Assembly: GCA_003254905.1 (NCBI GenBank)
Contig: QANU01016879.1
Span: forward strand, 25,720 to 89,719
DNA length: 64,000 nucleotides
Direction: 5' to 3'
From: Nissolia schottii
Lineage: Eukaryota; Streptophyta; Magnoliopsida; Fabales; Fabaceae
A model generated the notes under the pieces. That model was not told the origin of the DNA, made no database searches, and was given only the letters and a program-made list of their open reading frames with translations. The position numbers were made by a program, and so were the translations under genes. This document shows, piece after piece, positions 12,734-23,958 of the stretch; positions within the stretch are counted from its first letter, which is position 1; the number at the start of each line of letters is the position of its first letter.

Positions 12734-13926
12734 AGGTCCTTGGTTTGTATGACTGATGCAGTAAATCCTTACTGCTGATAGGAGGCGGCTTAAGAAGTTT
12801 TAACATGGGTAATTTTTTGGATGAAACCTTTAGCTTCACAGGTTTCCAGTGAACAGTGGCTTTATTATTCTTTTACAACCTTAATAAGGCATATGCTTTC
12901 ATGCGCACGCCTTTCCTTCACAGGTTCCTCTTCCTTTGTCAATGACATATGGATCAAGTTGAATGGTGTTATCTTCTGTTTTCGGTTTTGCCAGTGCGAT
13001 GTGTTTTGCATGCCAAAGGATTGCTGTTGAGCAATATTGCAATTTGACTTGTAATTTTAAGATTCATACCTGAAGTATGATGTTCTTATTTTCCTAAATG
13101 TGGTTCAATTTTTTTAGCTGAAAGGCAGGTTTGTAGAACTGTCATTTATTGTGTGGGGACGTTTTTTTCATTCTTACTTTTTCTTATGTTGCCCCCTACT
13201 GTTAATCTTTAGACAACTTTTGCACTCAGTTATTACGTTATATTTGCAGGTTTAATTTTTGTAAATCCACCCAAATTGATGCTATTATATGATAAGCCAC
13301 CATTGACATCAAACTAACCCGATTTCATTCCAGTTTATTGATTTTGCATGAAAGAGTATTACCGAAGGGGAAATGAACGCGCATGGGCATGGCCACAACT
13401 TCAAACCCTTAACTATTTCACTTCCAATTTGATTTAGTTGCGTTCACCTACCCAATACATCAGCATTCAACCCTATAACAGCCCAAGTCTTATTGTGCAA
13501 TAAAAAATATCAGTGGGACTTGTACCTATCAGAAATGTGACTGAATGCACTCCTCTGTCTTATCAACTTGAATCCTATGATTTACATCTTATTTTCCTAT
13601 CGTTTTCGATGGACTCGCAGTACTTAGATCGTCGCTTGAAGTTCTATGTTGGCAAAGCCTTCAAATGTATAAATTTTCTAGTCGTTAAGAGAAACAATGG
13701 CAACAAATAAAAGTAATGGTAACACCGAGAAGCATAAATTTAACTATCCCACAAGTATAACATATCAAATTCGAAATATCACTAAATCATATTAAGACTA
13801 TTTGAAGCCATTACATTGTCTCAATTGAAATAGCAAAATCCACAAAAATCTAAATGTGTAACTCAAGTAACAAGACTCTAACTGGAACAACAAATATCTT
13901 GGACACATGAAACGTTATGAACCATT

Positions 13927-14974
13927 TTAGTCGAATAAGCTGACAACCATATCCTGCAGAAAGAAAGTGATATATAATCATTAGCAGAGTCACAAAACAC
14001 CTAAATAACAGTCAATACTGGTTCAGTTTTGAAACTTACATCATCTGACTCCTCCTCCTCTTCCACCTTCTTCTCTTCCTTTGCTGCGGCAGCAGGTGTA
14101 GCACCACCGGATGGAGCACCTCCCGCAGGTGCAGCAGCAACAACAACTGCACCACCGCCAAAAGGCATTGCAACCAACTTCTCCCTTCAACTGGCTATTA
14201 GCTCAGTGATATCCTTGCCCTTTACTTCAGTCAAAAGCAACTCAATCAACTCATTCTCAGCCTCAGCTCCAACTAAAAATCATAAACCAAACAAGATCTC
14301 ATCAATGTAAGAGGAACACCCCCCACAAACAATTCAAAATTCAATGTTGCACTCACTTCATCATGGACCTTTTCCCCCTATTCTCAGTACACAAAAATCA
14401 GACTTCGAACATACTTAACAATTTACTATACTGCCACCTGCAATGGTATGCCAAAGTATATAGGTAAATCATGAAACAAATAAAGGAGGAGAAAAAAATA
14501 AAATGCTACACCCATTAGAGAATTTACAGTTTAAAAATGCAACCATACCTCATTCAACTGTAGTAATGGAAAAATCCGAGAGAAAATAAGCATGCTATAT
14601 ATCCAAAGAGATTGTTAACAACATCCATTAATCTGATTAACAATTCTAAAAAACCCCAACATTATAATAACAACATCCATTAATCCATTAATCTCACACT
14701 AATAGGAATGTATTCATAACAGGTCATATATCAATCAACTACTTGAACCTAGCTCATAAATCTACCGCTAAAAAGTACTACACTCTCCGCTCATCAACCA
14801 TTCACCTAGGAACAAATTAAAGAAAATGGAATGCTTAATGAAAAATTTAAAATTAAGCAAATTAAAATTAAGGAGTTGTGAATAGGAACCTGTGGAAAGG
14901 ACGTTCTTGATATCATTAGCTAAGGGGGAAGTGATGCCTCCCAATACGGCCAGCAAATACGTAGAAATGACCAT
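13927..14974 (-). pseudogene. 60S acidic ribosomal protein P2 pseudogene (copy 2)
   Basis: The three-exon structure is kept (14890-14974, 14040-14272, 13927-13953) with usable splice borders and an ATG. Exon 1 lacks one codon relative to the intact copies. In exon 2 the Gly codon of the ASGREK segment has become TGA (14187-14189), which truncates the protein before the hinge and acidic tail. Other changes include DMGFSLFD to DMVVSLFD in the last exon. The frame downstream of the stop remains open, so this is a fairly young or weakly decayed pseudogene. Confidence 0.88.
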
Positions 14975-17298
14975 CTCTAAATGAACCCAAATTCAGCAAA
15001 CAACGACAGAAATCGTTACTAACACAAATCAACAGCATTAAACGGAATAATGAAATTGGATGTGAGAAAACGAAAGCGCACTTAATGGAAGAGTCAGAAA
15101 GGTTCAAATTGAGATTATTTTGCCGCTAGGGTTTCTGCTGCAGAGTTGGGCACATGTTGGACTCGATAGGTCAGCGGGTTTCCTCTCTTTTTCTTTTATA
15201 TACTCTTTTTCATTTTTTTTTCAAAGAGTAATTTTTTTTATTTCGATCCTCTTAAAATATATCGGACACCAAATTAATCCTAATTTTTTTTTGTCACTAG
15301 ATTAATCATTTTATTAGTCACCAAATGTAGCAAACTAAAATGTAATGTCAATTAGGTCCCTGAATATGTAAGTGTCAATTAGATCTCTAAAAAAAATATC
15401 AACTAAATTTCTGACATTTTTAAATGTTACCCATATTAGTCTTCTGTTAACCAAACTATTAACGAAAGTTGACGTGTCTGTTAATCTCTCTGTCTTCTCC
15501 TCTAATCACCGACAACACATGAAACGACATCGTATTGTGAACAACAAAACGTCATTTTGTTAAATAAATTAAAAAAAAAAAAAACTTATCCTTTGCAACT
15601 TCTTTTCTTCCTCACCATCACTGCCATTAACTATCTCTCTCAATCCCCACCACATCTCATTTTTCTCTTCTTCTTCCTTCAACCCCACTACCACCCACCG
15701 CCACCCCCCAATAGACACCATAACCAACCTACCTTCTTCAGCTTCTTCTTCTTCCTTTCCCCTCGCCATCACTGTCGTTCACTCTCTCTCCACCCCCACC
15801 ATATGCAAGATGGAGATCTATTTTATGGGCTCTTTGTTTTGAGTTTGATTGAATAATGAAGATGATAATGAGTGTGGGGGTTTGATTCTCTCTTCTTGAT
15901 TTTTCTTGTTTTAATTTGGCTATGGTATATGAGGTGATTCATAGAGGTTTTTGCTAGTTTCAATTTTTTCTGGTATATGTCTATATATATTTCAATTTTG
16001 TTATGCTAATAGAGTGTAATGTGTTTATGTGAGGGTGAGAAATTTGTATAATAAGCCATGGTGATTTAGGGTTGATGGGGTGGAATTTGGGGGCACATGC
16101 TTGGGGTTGGGGTCTGTGAAGGTAGGGGATTTAGTTGGACAGTGATAGTGGTGGTAGGGGATGAGGGTTGGGGTGTGGTGGTGGTGGTAGGGGTGGACAT
16201 AGGTTGTGAAGGTCGGTGGTAGAGGATGAGTATTGAGGTGTAGGGAATGAAGAAGATTGGTTGAGTGGGACTGCTTGTGGTTGTGGTAGAGGTGAGGTTG
16301 GGGGCATGGAGGAGGTGGTGGCATTAGGTTAAAGGTGGAGGTGAGACGTGTACCATCCCAATTTTTTTCTTTACAAAGATTTCGTATAATATATAAATAT
16401 GAGTCAATTATTTAAATTATAAAATTTAATTATAAAATTTATTTCTCAAAAATACAAGTAAAAATAATGGTTTCGCAATCTCGCAAAATTTTGTGAGATT
16501 TGGAACGAATTTTATCGTCACTAAAATTTAATTATGACTCAAAGGTATCTGTAAAATGTACTAATATGAAAATTAATTTATGAATACCTTGATCTAACTT
16601 AATTTTCTGATCAAAAAAATTAGTAAATCACGATAGTGTGTTTCGAATATTTTTATAGATATCCATACATAAACGATTAACGATCAAACATGATTGAAAT
16701 CGGCCATGTAGTCATAGGCCATCAGGCAAGCCACGTAGAAGCCAGCACACAACCACCAAAGTCAACAAAGCCAATCTATTTACTATTCATAATATTATTT
16801 TATTTCATTTCTTTACTCTTTCTTTTATTTTTGGGCCAAAAATTGGCCTGGCCAACCGACCTGGCTTGGCATAGCCAAGCTCGTGGCCTCAGATTCATTT
16901 TCCAAAATTTCATCTACTTCCATATATTTCTGTTCCGTTTGTACACTCTGTGGTTACGCTGCCGGACTCAGGAAAAATAACAAGATCACACCAACGTTTG
17001 TGGAAATATTTTCTCACAACCCTCACCATCTTCAAACACGCTTAGGAAGTGGGTAACCCAAGCTTACTCACCTGCTTGGTGATTTTTATGTGTTATGTGT
17101 GTAGTATAGGAAAATATAACACATGAGATATTATGTAGAAAATATGTTTATTATGATGCATGAATGATTTTATGTGTTTTTGAGTTAGAAAAATGTGTTA
17201 TAGTGATTGTTGGAACCAGTGGGAAGCCTAAATGATTTTTCAGTGAGAAAATGTGAGAAACAGGAAAGAAACAACGTTTTCAATGAGTCTAACGCAAG

Positions 17299-17456
17299 GT
17301 CATTTAAATGACTAAGCATAGTCATTTGAATGACTCATGAATTTTTACAAACAGAGAGCCAAATTTTTAGGTCATTCGAATGACTGAGCTAGGTCATTCG
17401 AATGACTCATGAATTTCACCAACTCGAGAGCCAAATTTCAGTGTCATTCGAATGAA
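17299..17456. repeat. 72-bp tandem repeat built on 14-bp palindromes
   Basis: Two 72-bp units (17299-17370, 17371-17442) and a partial third follow head to tail. Each unit has two palindromes of the form GTCATTYRAATGAC, giving five copies at 17299, 17321, 17371, 17393 and 17443; the last is imperfect. The block lies inside LTR B. Confidence 0.85.
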
Positions 17457-18217
17457 CAGTCGTGATCAGTCGAATGGCCACTGAAAAACTTAGGTTTTTA
17501 GCTTACCCAAACATTCCAACAAGCACTAGACCTCTGGAAGTAATATTTGCTGTTGAAAATGATTATGAAAGTATGTGTTATGTTAACATGCATCATGGGG
17601 ACTCGGTCGTCATTAGTGCTCTAGGACGACTGTAGATAACTACAAAGCAATCACCTAATGTTTTAAAGATCATAACTGAATCCTAGAAAAAAAGTAATAT
17701 CTTAAGAAGGCTCGACCACAGAGGGTCTGGTGTACCTTGAAGAAAGAACATAACTATATAATTAGGATTATCCCCTCTCTTGGCACGTCCAAAGGACAAG
17801 CCCCTCACCAGTCTAGCAAGATGGATTGGTTAATGATTTTACGCAGTCATTGACCTGACCTTATCTCAAAGAAAAGATGATTTATAAAGAAAGAAACGTT
17901 ACAAAAGATTTCAAGTCGCTAAAAGCGCATAATGGGCCCTAAAGAATGAAGAAGAAGAACGTAAGAACGAATGAGTCCATTCCTGGCATTGTCGCAAGGA
18001 AGACCCCTCGCCATCCCACAAGTCGGATGGTTGTTCCATATCGTTGTTTGATGTAGTACGCCATCGTGCACCTGTGGTTCGCTACCACTCAGGCCAAAGC
18101 GCTGCCTGGTTGACACGATATGGAAACAGAAGTAGGCTGTAGAATGATGGACAAAGAACAAAAAAGGACGCAGTCATAGAGCGCGTAAGAGAACCCCAGA
18201 TCTCCTCATGCATAAGA

Positions 18218-18251
18218 TATGTGATGTATGTTTGTATGTATGTATGTAAGT
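18218..18251 (+). repeat. GTAT microsatellite
   Basis: A run of imperfect GTAT tetranucleotides inside LTR B. Confidence 0.8.
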
Positions 18252-20109
18252 ACTATAAGTTACCGTCAAGAGAACTCTCGAGACGGCCTATATGAAAGTT
18301 ATAGACGACGTAAGTATGTGATTAGACATCACATTACTCAAGCGAATAAAGTTAATAAGCACAAATCCATAGGTAATGCAAAGCGCGGACACCTAGTAAA
18401 CTAGATAAAGCTACTCAGGATTAGGAGGGATGATAATAATCCGTAGGAACTCTAGTATGCATGAACACTTAGAGATCTCCTGAGTGGTCTGGATCATAAC
18501 TGAGTAATGAAATGATAGTTATGGCTTAGGATTCCCATTGAGAACGTAACATTCTCACCCACACTCCTTTATGATTCCAAGTGAGTACGACCAGTACACC
18601 TGAGAAGACAAGGCATCATAGGACGGCTTGAAAGTCTCGAAGCCGGAAGATCACTGAGAAGAAGCAGGAGTATCCCTTTTTATCCACACACGACGACGAT
18701 TATTGTTTTGTATTCTGTAACAGTTAAATGGTCTAGATTGGCCATTAATGATTATGTGCATTATATGTAATTATGTATTATTACTCAAATGTGTAATTGT
18801 GTTATGGACCAGGTGATTGCATATATATGTATATACATATATATATCTCATGAAATATTCTGTATGAATATCCAATAGATTAGTTATCGTTTAAGTCCGT
18901 TGGGACTCTATCGCTTACATATCTATATGATTTCTTGAACATGTATGACTCATAGTTTATGCATTAATAAAGAAAGGGAAAAAGTTTTCAAAACGGTCCA
19001 TATTTTCAAGAAATATTTGCACTGAAAAATATAGGGGCTAGAAGTAACCCAACCAAAGCAGATAACAACGCTGTGAGCATTGCTTACGACTATAGTGTAG
19101 GCAGTTAGCAGGGGTATTACAAGATGTGGGTGGTAGTAGAGGGGGAGAAAAAAACAAAGGGGATGAAGATGCATCCAAGTTTTTCCTTCAAGAAATTATC
19201 GTTGCCCAACTAGGTCAAGTGCTCTAAATGATGTTTTGGTGGTGCCCAAAACATCGTCGTTTTGTGTTCTAGGGCGAGTGACTAAGAGAGAGGAAAGAGA
19301 ACAGGTCAAAGTTAATTGTCACATCACCCCTTATTACAGAGCAAATGGATAGAGAGATTAACGTGAGCAACGGAAAAAAAATTCAAAAATTAAGTTGGCA
19401 CTCTTTTTTTAGGAAACTAGTTAATACTTACCCTAATTTTTAAGGACTTAGTTAACACTTTCCTATCATAATTTATATTTATACTTGCAAATTGATGGTT
19501 TTTTAATCCAATCAAAGGTTGGCTTTTGGTTTTAAGACAGGTTTGATTGGAAGTTATTATTGATTCAAGTGGAAGGAGGCCCCTTAAACATGTAGTCATG
19601 AGTTCAATCTCTAATTCATGTATATGAGTGTTTGGTCATATCAAGGAGATTAATCTATACATGTAGAGTTAAGAGATACTTAAAAAAATTAAAGAGAACA
19701 ACTAGAATAAATTACATCAACCTCTCACAGTAATCCATCAATATTACATTATTCTCTCCGGTTTAAATATACATTCAGCTCTTTTATCATCGAATAATTT
19801 AAAATTTCATAGATATTCTTAAGGACAAAAAAAAAAAACCACTATTCCCAAATAGTCAAGATAAAATAATTATTTTGTGTTTTAATAATTTTTTTAAGTC
19901 CATACATTAAGATTTGAGAGAGAGAGAGACCAATAATCAAACCCTAAAATTTACAAAAACGAATGTCAACTTGTAAACTAAAAACATAAGTATAACATTA
20001 ATAAATCTCAAAGGATATTAGGGCAATTTACACACAAACATATATTACACATGTATCATATAAAAATAAGATAATATTATTTGATTCTCATAATTATTTT
20101 CTTAAAATC

Positions 20110-20127
20110 ATATATATATATATATAT
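20110..20127. repeat. (AT)9 microsatellite
   Basis: An uninterrupted alternating AT run in intergenic sequence. Confidence 0.85.
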
Positions 20128-20438
20128 AAATCAATTAGATGATAATATAAAATATAATTTTATTTTGTTAAAATTAGTCTTTCAAATTCATTGCTGTGTT
20201 TATTATGTAATTTAAGTTTTGCATGAAGCAAAATAATTTTTTTTATCTGATACGAAGCGAAATAGTTATAGTAATTTTCATGCATTTACCAAAATCTTTA
20301 TTATTTTGTGTATCACAGCAGGCCGAGATACTCGTTATGTAAATAGTAGACAGGAGAAGGTTAATTGCGTAATAGTGTTAAAACAACCAAGTTGAAACTA
20401 GGAAATGACTCCTCTAAAGTGCACATAACAATTCAGAG

Positions 20439-20579
20439 ATTAAAGTACATACATGGACACTAGTAATTGATTATCAAAGAGACGTGAATTTTTTTAATTA
20501 AAATTGTTTAAAAAATAATTATGTACATTTAGTATCACCGTTAATTACATTTCAACGATTAAAATGTGTGTACTTTAAT
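20439..20579. mobile_element. Possible MITE
   Basis: A 16-bp terminal inverted repeat with one mismatch (ATTAAAGTACATACAT at 20439-20454 against ATGTGTGTACTTTAAT at 20564-20579) brackets AT-rich non-coding DNA. Size and structure suit a MITE. No convincing target duplication was found, so chance in AT-rich DNA is possible. Confidence 0.35.
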
Positions 20580-20679
20580 GTTTAAAATGCAACCTACACC
20601 AGATTTATTACTTATATATTCTCTCCCCAAAAGATTTATATCTCATAATATCAAATGTAAAAAATTTACATTTGTATGA

Positions 20680-20810
20680 GTCTGAAATCACTACACCATG
20701 TGGCAATTTCAAACTTTTTTTATAAATGTCTGAAATCGCCACATTCAGACCTTTTTTTAAAAAAAAATTTTCGAAAATTGCCACAGGGTGTGACGATTTC
20801 AGACTCAGGC
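20680..20810. repeat. Cluster of direct and inverted TCTGAAATCGCCAC units
   Basis: A unit close to GTCTGAAATCRCYACA occurs twice forward (near 20689 and 20729) and once inverted (near 20787-20805), along with the partial inverted unit TGTGGCAATTTC (20699-20710). The units can pair into hairpins. Origin unknown. Confidence 0.5.
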
Positions 20811-21342
20811 CCATACAATTGTAATTTTGTATTCCGACTCATTTTGGTATATAAGTTTACTAAAACCATGTATAAGTAATGAAGCCACCTGCACCTCCTT
20901 AGCAAAGAGCCCAATCCTTCTTGATTATTGTAGATGCACAAATAAAAAGTAGGTCAAAATTGGAATATAATTGTTTCCGATATTTGTTAGAATTTTGCGA
21001 AAGAAATAGTAGAAATAGAAAAATTCCCATTTTCATCTTTTGTTTTTACTATTTCCTTCATAAATCCTAAAAAAACGTAAACCAATAAGACCCCTAGATT
21101 TGCCAATATTCCTGGCAGAGCAATCAAATGAATAAATTTTCTAGTTATCAAAGAGATAAGGATAGAGAGAGAATGCAAGATTATACCCCATTAAGTCAAG
21201 TAAACAAATTTCAAAACATCACTAAATTATACCAGACAGTTTGATGCCAATACATTGTCTCATTTGAAAAATCAAAACCCACAAAATCTAATACAATTTG
21301 TAACTCAAGTAACAAAACCTTGTGATGGCACTTCATAACTTC

Positions 21343-22477
21343 TTAGTCAAATAAGCTGAAACCCATATCCTGCAGAAAGAAGACGATAAACAATCATTAG
21401 CAAAGCGTCATGAATTTACTAAATAACAATCAGAAGTGGTTCAGTTTTGAAACTTACATCATCTGACTCCTCCTTCTCTTCCACCTTCTTCTCTTCCTTT
21501 GCTGCGGCAGCAGGTGCAGCACCACCAGATGGAGCACCTCCCGCAGGTGCAGCAGCAACAGCAACTGCACCACCGCCAGAAGGCACAGCAGCCAACTTCT
21601 CCCTTCCACTGGCAATTAGCTCAGTGATATCCTTGCCCTTAACTTCAGTCAAGAGCAACTCAATCAACTCATTCTCAGGCTCAGCTCCAACTATAAATCA
21701 TAAGCCAAACAGGAACTCGTCAACGTAGAGGAACACACCAAACAATACAAATATCAATGTTGTACTCAATTCATTATGCTGTTTCCCCTATTCTCAGCAA
21801 CACAGACACCTCACTACATGCACTTGTTAAGAAGTTCGAAGTAGAAAAATTTCAGTGTTCTCAATGTATTCAAATGAAACATTTTCACTTTAAACTCCTT
21901 AACAAGTGCAGTTAGCATTTCCCTAAAGAAAATACTATTTTTCCAATGCAGCGTAAAACAAGTGTTGATGGAAAACACACAAGGCTGCATCCATGAGTGA
22001 TTTACAGGTTAAGCAATGCAACCAAACATCATTCAACTATAGTAATTGAAGAAAAGAAACAGAAAACATTTGCAAACTACATAGAAAACAAAGTTATATG
22101 ACTATATCTCATAGTTTAAGTATTCAATTTCCATTTATCAGACCATCAACTCTAACAATCTATACTTTGCTCTCACATTGTAGGCTTGCCTGAAGAAATG
22201 ATTATCTAGCAATTAACAATTGTAAACGCAATTCACAAACCTAACTCTGGAGACTAATACACTCTCCTCTCATTAACCATTCATCCAGGAACAAATTGAA
22301 CAAAAGATTCAAACGACCAATGAGAAAAATTAAAGGAAAGTTAGAGGAAAAATAAAAGGAAAATGAAGACGAAATTTGTGAATAGGAACCTGCGGAAAGG
22401 ATGTTCTTGAGATCATCAGCGGAAGGGGAAGCGTTTCCTCCCAATACGGCCAACAAATAGGCTGCAATGACCTTCAT
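21343..22477 (-). CDS. RPP2: 60S acidic ribosomal protein P2, copy 3
   Basis: Exons 22390-22477, 21458-21690 and 21343-21369 encode a 115-aa P2 identical in sequence to copy 1, including the hinge and the [11 protein letters not shown] tail. The only coding difference noted is a synonymous change in the last exon (TTT for TTC in the final Phe codon). The leader, UTR intron and promoter also match copy 1. Because this copy continues on the right into sequence unrelated to the CYP71 fragment, it may be the donor in the homogenisation. Confidence 0.93.
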
Positions 22478-23337
22478 TGCTGAATCAATCCAAACAAATC
22501 AGCAAAAACCCAACAGAAAATTATTAGCACAAATCACAAACACAAACACAAACAAAATGAAAAAAGGAATTAGTTGTGAGAGAACGAAAGCTCTCACTTG
22601 CTGGAAGCGAGAAAGGGTTCCGATTGAGAATGCTGAGAGGGTTTAGGGGTTTCTGCAGGGAGGCGCAGATGATTGAGTATATGCAAGTATATAACTAGGG
22701 TTTTCAGCTGGCTTCTTCTTTTCGATTTTGCTGAAATGCCCCCCCAATCCTTTCTCTTTTTTGACTGGCATGCCCCTCTCTGTTTTTTCCTTTCTTTTCT
22801 TTTTTTTTTATATTGGTTTACCTTCCTTTTTATTTATTTACTCTATATAATTTGACTCTTACACTAATTATCTCAAAAGTGATATATTTATGATGTAAAT
22901 AAAATATTGACTGTAAATTACTTTATATTGATGATCACGTGTTGGTACTAATCTCAATTAATAAATATTAGACTCACTATTTACATATTTTATAGAATAG
23001 AATGAAACAAAAACATATTTTATAGAATGTGAATAAATAATTGTAGATTATTTTGTGTAAGAGAATTAATATTTGTTCCCTTTTAAATATCAAAATTTTG
23101 AGTTTTTCTATTTCAAATAAAAAAATTAGTGTTGAATTATTCTTATCAAATAATAGATTAATTCAAACCAAATTATATTAACTAAAATTTAATAAATTTT
23201 AAATGAAAATAAAGTTTAGATGACCTTAATTTACTTGAGACAAAAATTGAAGTAATTAAGTGAATGTTATTTTTTATATTTTAGGATTTTTTAAAATAAA
23301 AATTAATGAAAAACAGTTAAATAAATTATAATGACCT
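21350..23337. repeat. P2 identity block, right copy (pairs with 10536-12523)
   Basis: See the left copy at 10536-12523. The right edge is marked by a shared AATGACCT, after which this copy continues into AT-rich sequence with no match to 12524 onward. Confidence 0.85.
22598..22703 (-). promoter_or_regulatory. Leader exon and core promoter of P2 copy 3
   Basis: Same arrangement as copy 1: telo-box AAACCCTA at 22696-22703, TATATA at 22688-22693, pyrimidine-rich leader, and donor at 22597. The promoter lies inside the identical block, so both loci should be regulated alike. Confidence 0.55.
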
Positions 23338-23958
23338 ACAATTAAAAAAAACTTACATTTTAATATAATTAAAGTGAGAGAGTAATCTCTTTAAAATATT
23401 TTACTTATCTTTGAATTTTAATAAATAAAAATTATGACTTAGTATTTTTTTTTTTTGAATTACACAAAATGTATTTAATATTTGTTATTCTATATTTAAC
23501 ATTCTCAGTGTTCTTAACTCAACTCAAGCCAAATTAGTTATAATCTAGTATACTCTAAATACTAGTAGCCTAGAGAGAAGAAAAATGAAAAAAAAGATTG
23601 TTCATTTGTAAAGTGTCAAGACAAAATTACATGGTTGGCGGGAGGAACAAAACACGAGGAGGGAGAGCAAAAAAAAAATATTCCTATCTCATCAGATCTA
23701 ATAAATTTTGTGTCCCCATGCCCAACTTTAGTGAGGTACAAAAATACAAGAATTTTCTATCGTTTAGAACAAATATATAGCATATAATTCTAAGATATAA
23801 TCCTTTTATATAATGTGACAATGTTATCACAACATTTTTCCTCAAAATGGGAGGGAACCATAGCTAGAAATTCTGTAATTTTAAAAGATTGTGGATGCAA
23901 ATTACAAGGTGCCACCTTGTTGCAGTGATGCAGATTCAACCTTCACCCTAAGAATAGC
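23338..23958. other. AT-rich intergenic region, no gene seen
   Basis: Very AT-rich with A and T runs. The last 150 bp are probably the 3' UTR of the minus-strand gene that ends at 23959. Confidence 0.5.

Larger units (their letters stand above)
12524..15150. repeat. Second copy of CYP71 3' end plus P2 (tandem segmental duplication)
   Basis: The sequence from 12524 matches the middle of CYP71 intron 12 (from about 8893), then exon 13, the spacer, and the P2 locus up to its leader near 15140. Divergence from the first copy is a few percent in the spacer, with an 8-10 base deletion near 12540 and a larger one near 13420. The junction at 12523/12524 is abrupt. Confidence 0.85.
16349..19121 (+). 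mobile_element. Solo LTR of Ty3-gypsy type (LTR B), with near-perfect target duplication
   Basis: The element starts TGTACCATCCC and ends GGGGTATTACA, the paired termini of plant gypsy LTRs. The 5 bp on the left (AGACG, 16344-16348) and on the right (AGATG, 19122-19126) differ by one base. At 2773 bp with no gag-pol it is a solo LTR left by LTR-LTR recombination. It shares blocks with LTR A: the ATCACGA/GAATATTTTT region near 16625, the CAACCAAA and GATAACAAC region near 19050, and the terminus. It interrupts the inverted-arm element around it. Confidence 0.8.
15230..19460. mobile_element. Mutator-like element with long inverted arms, split by a solo LTR
   Basis: The left arm (about 15345-15560) and the right arm (about 19235-19455) are similar in inverted orientation. 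Shared parts include TTAATCTCTCT, a segment with AAACGAC and one with AAAACRTCATTT, and outer stretches of the form TTAGGTCCCT / TAAGTCCTTA. No transposase frame is seen; the interior has CT-rich (15590-15800) and GT-rich (16020-16340) stretches. Long inverted arms without a transposase suggest a non-autonomous Mutator-type element, but the exact ends and the 9-bp target duplication were not found. Confidence 0.4.
19462..21342. other. AT-rich intergenic region, no gene seen
   Basis: It holds a short AT microsatellite (20110-20127), a possible 140-bp MITE (20439-20579) and a small inverted-repeat cluster (20680-20810), each listed separately. From about 21115 to 21342 it is diverged but recognisably similar to the spacer left of P2 copy 1 (10270-10530). 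No coding frame is supported. Confidence 0.6.

Noticed and set aside
15557-15856. 99-codon plus-strand frame rich in His, Pro and Phe, and its antisense mirror
   Set aside because: A CT-rich low-complexity tract gives open frames on both strands; no conserved motif, and it lies inside the inverted-arm repeat.
16025-16324. 99-codon minus-strand His/Pro-rich frame
   Set aside because: Low-complexity GT-rich sequence in the same repeat; composition alone explains the open frame.
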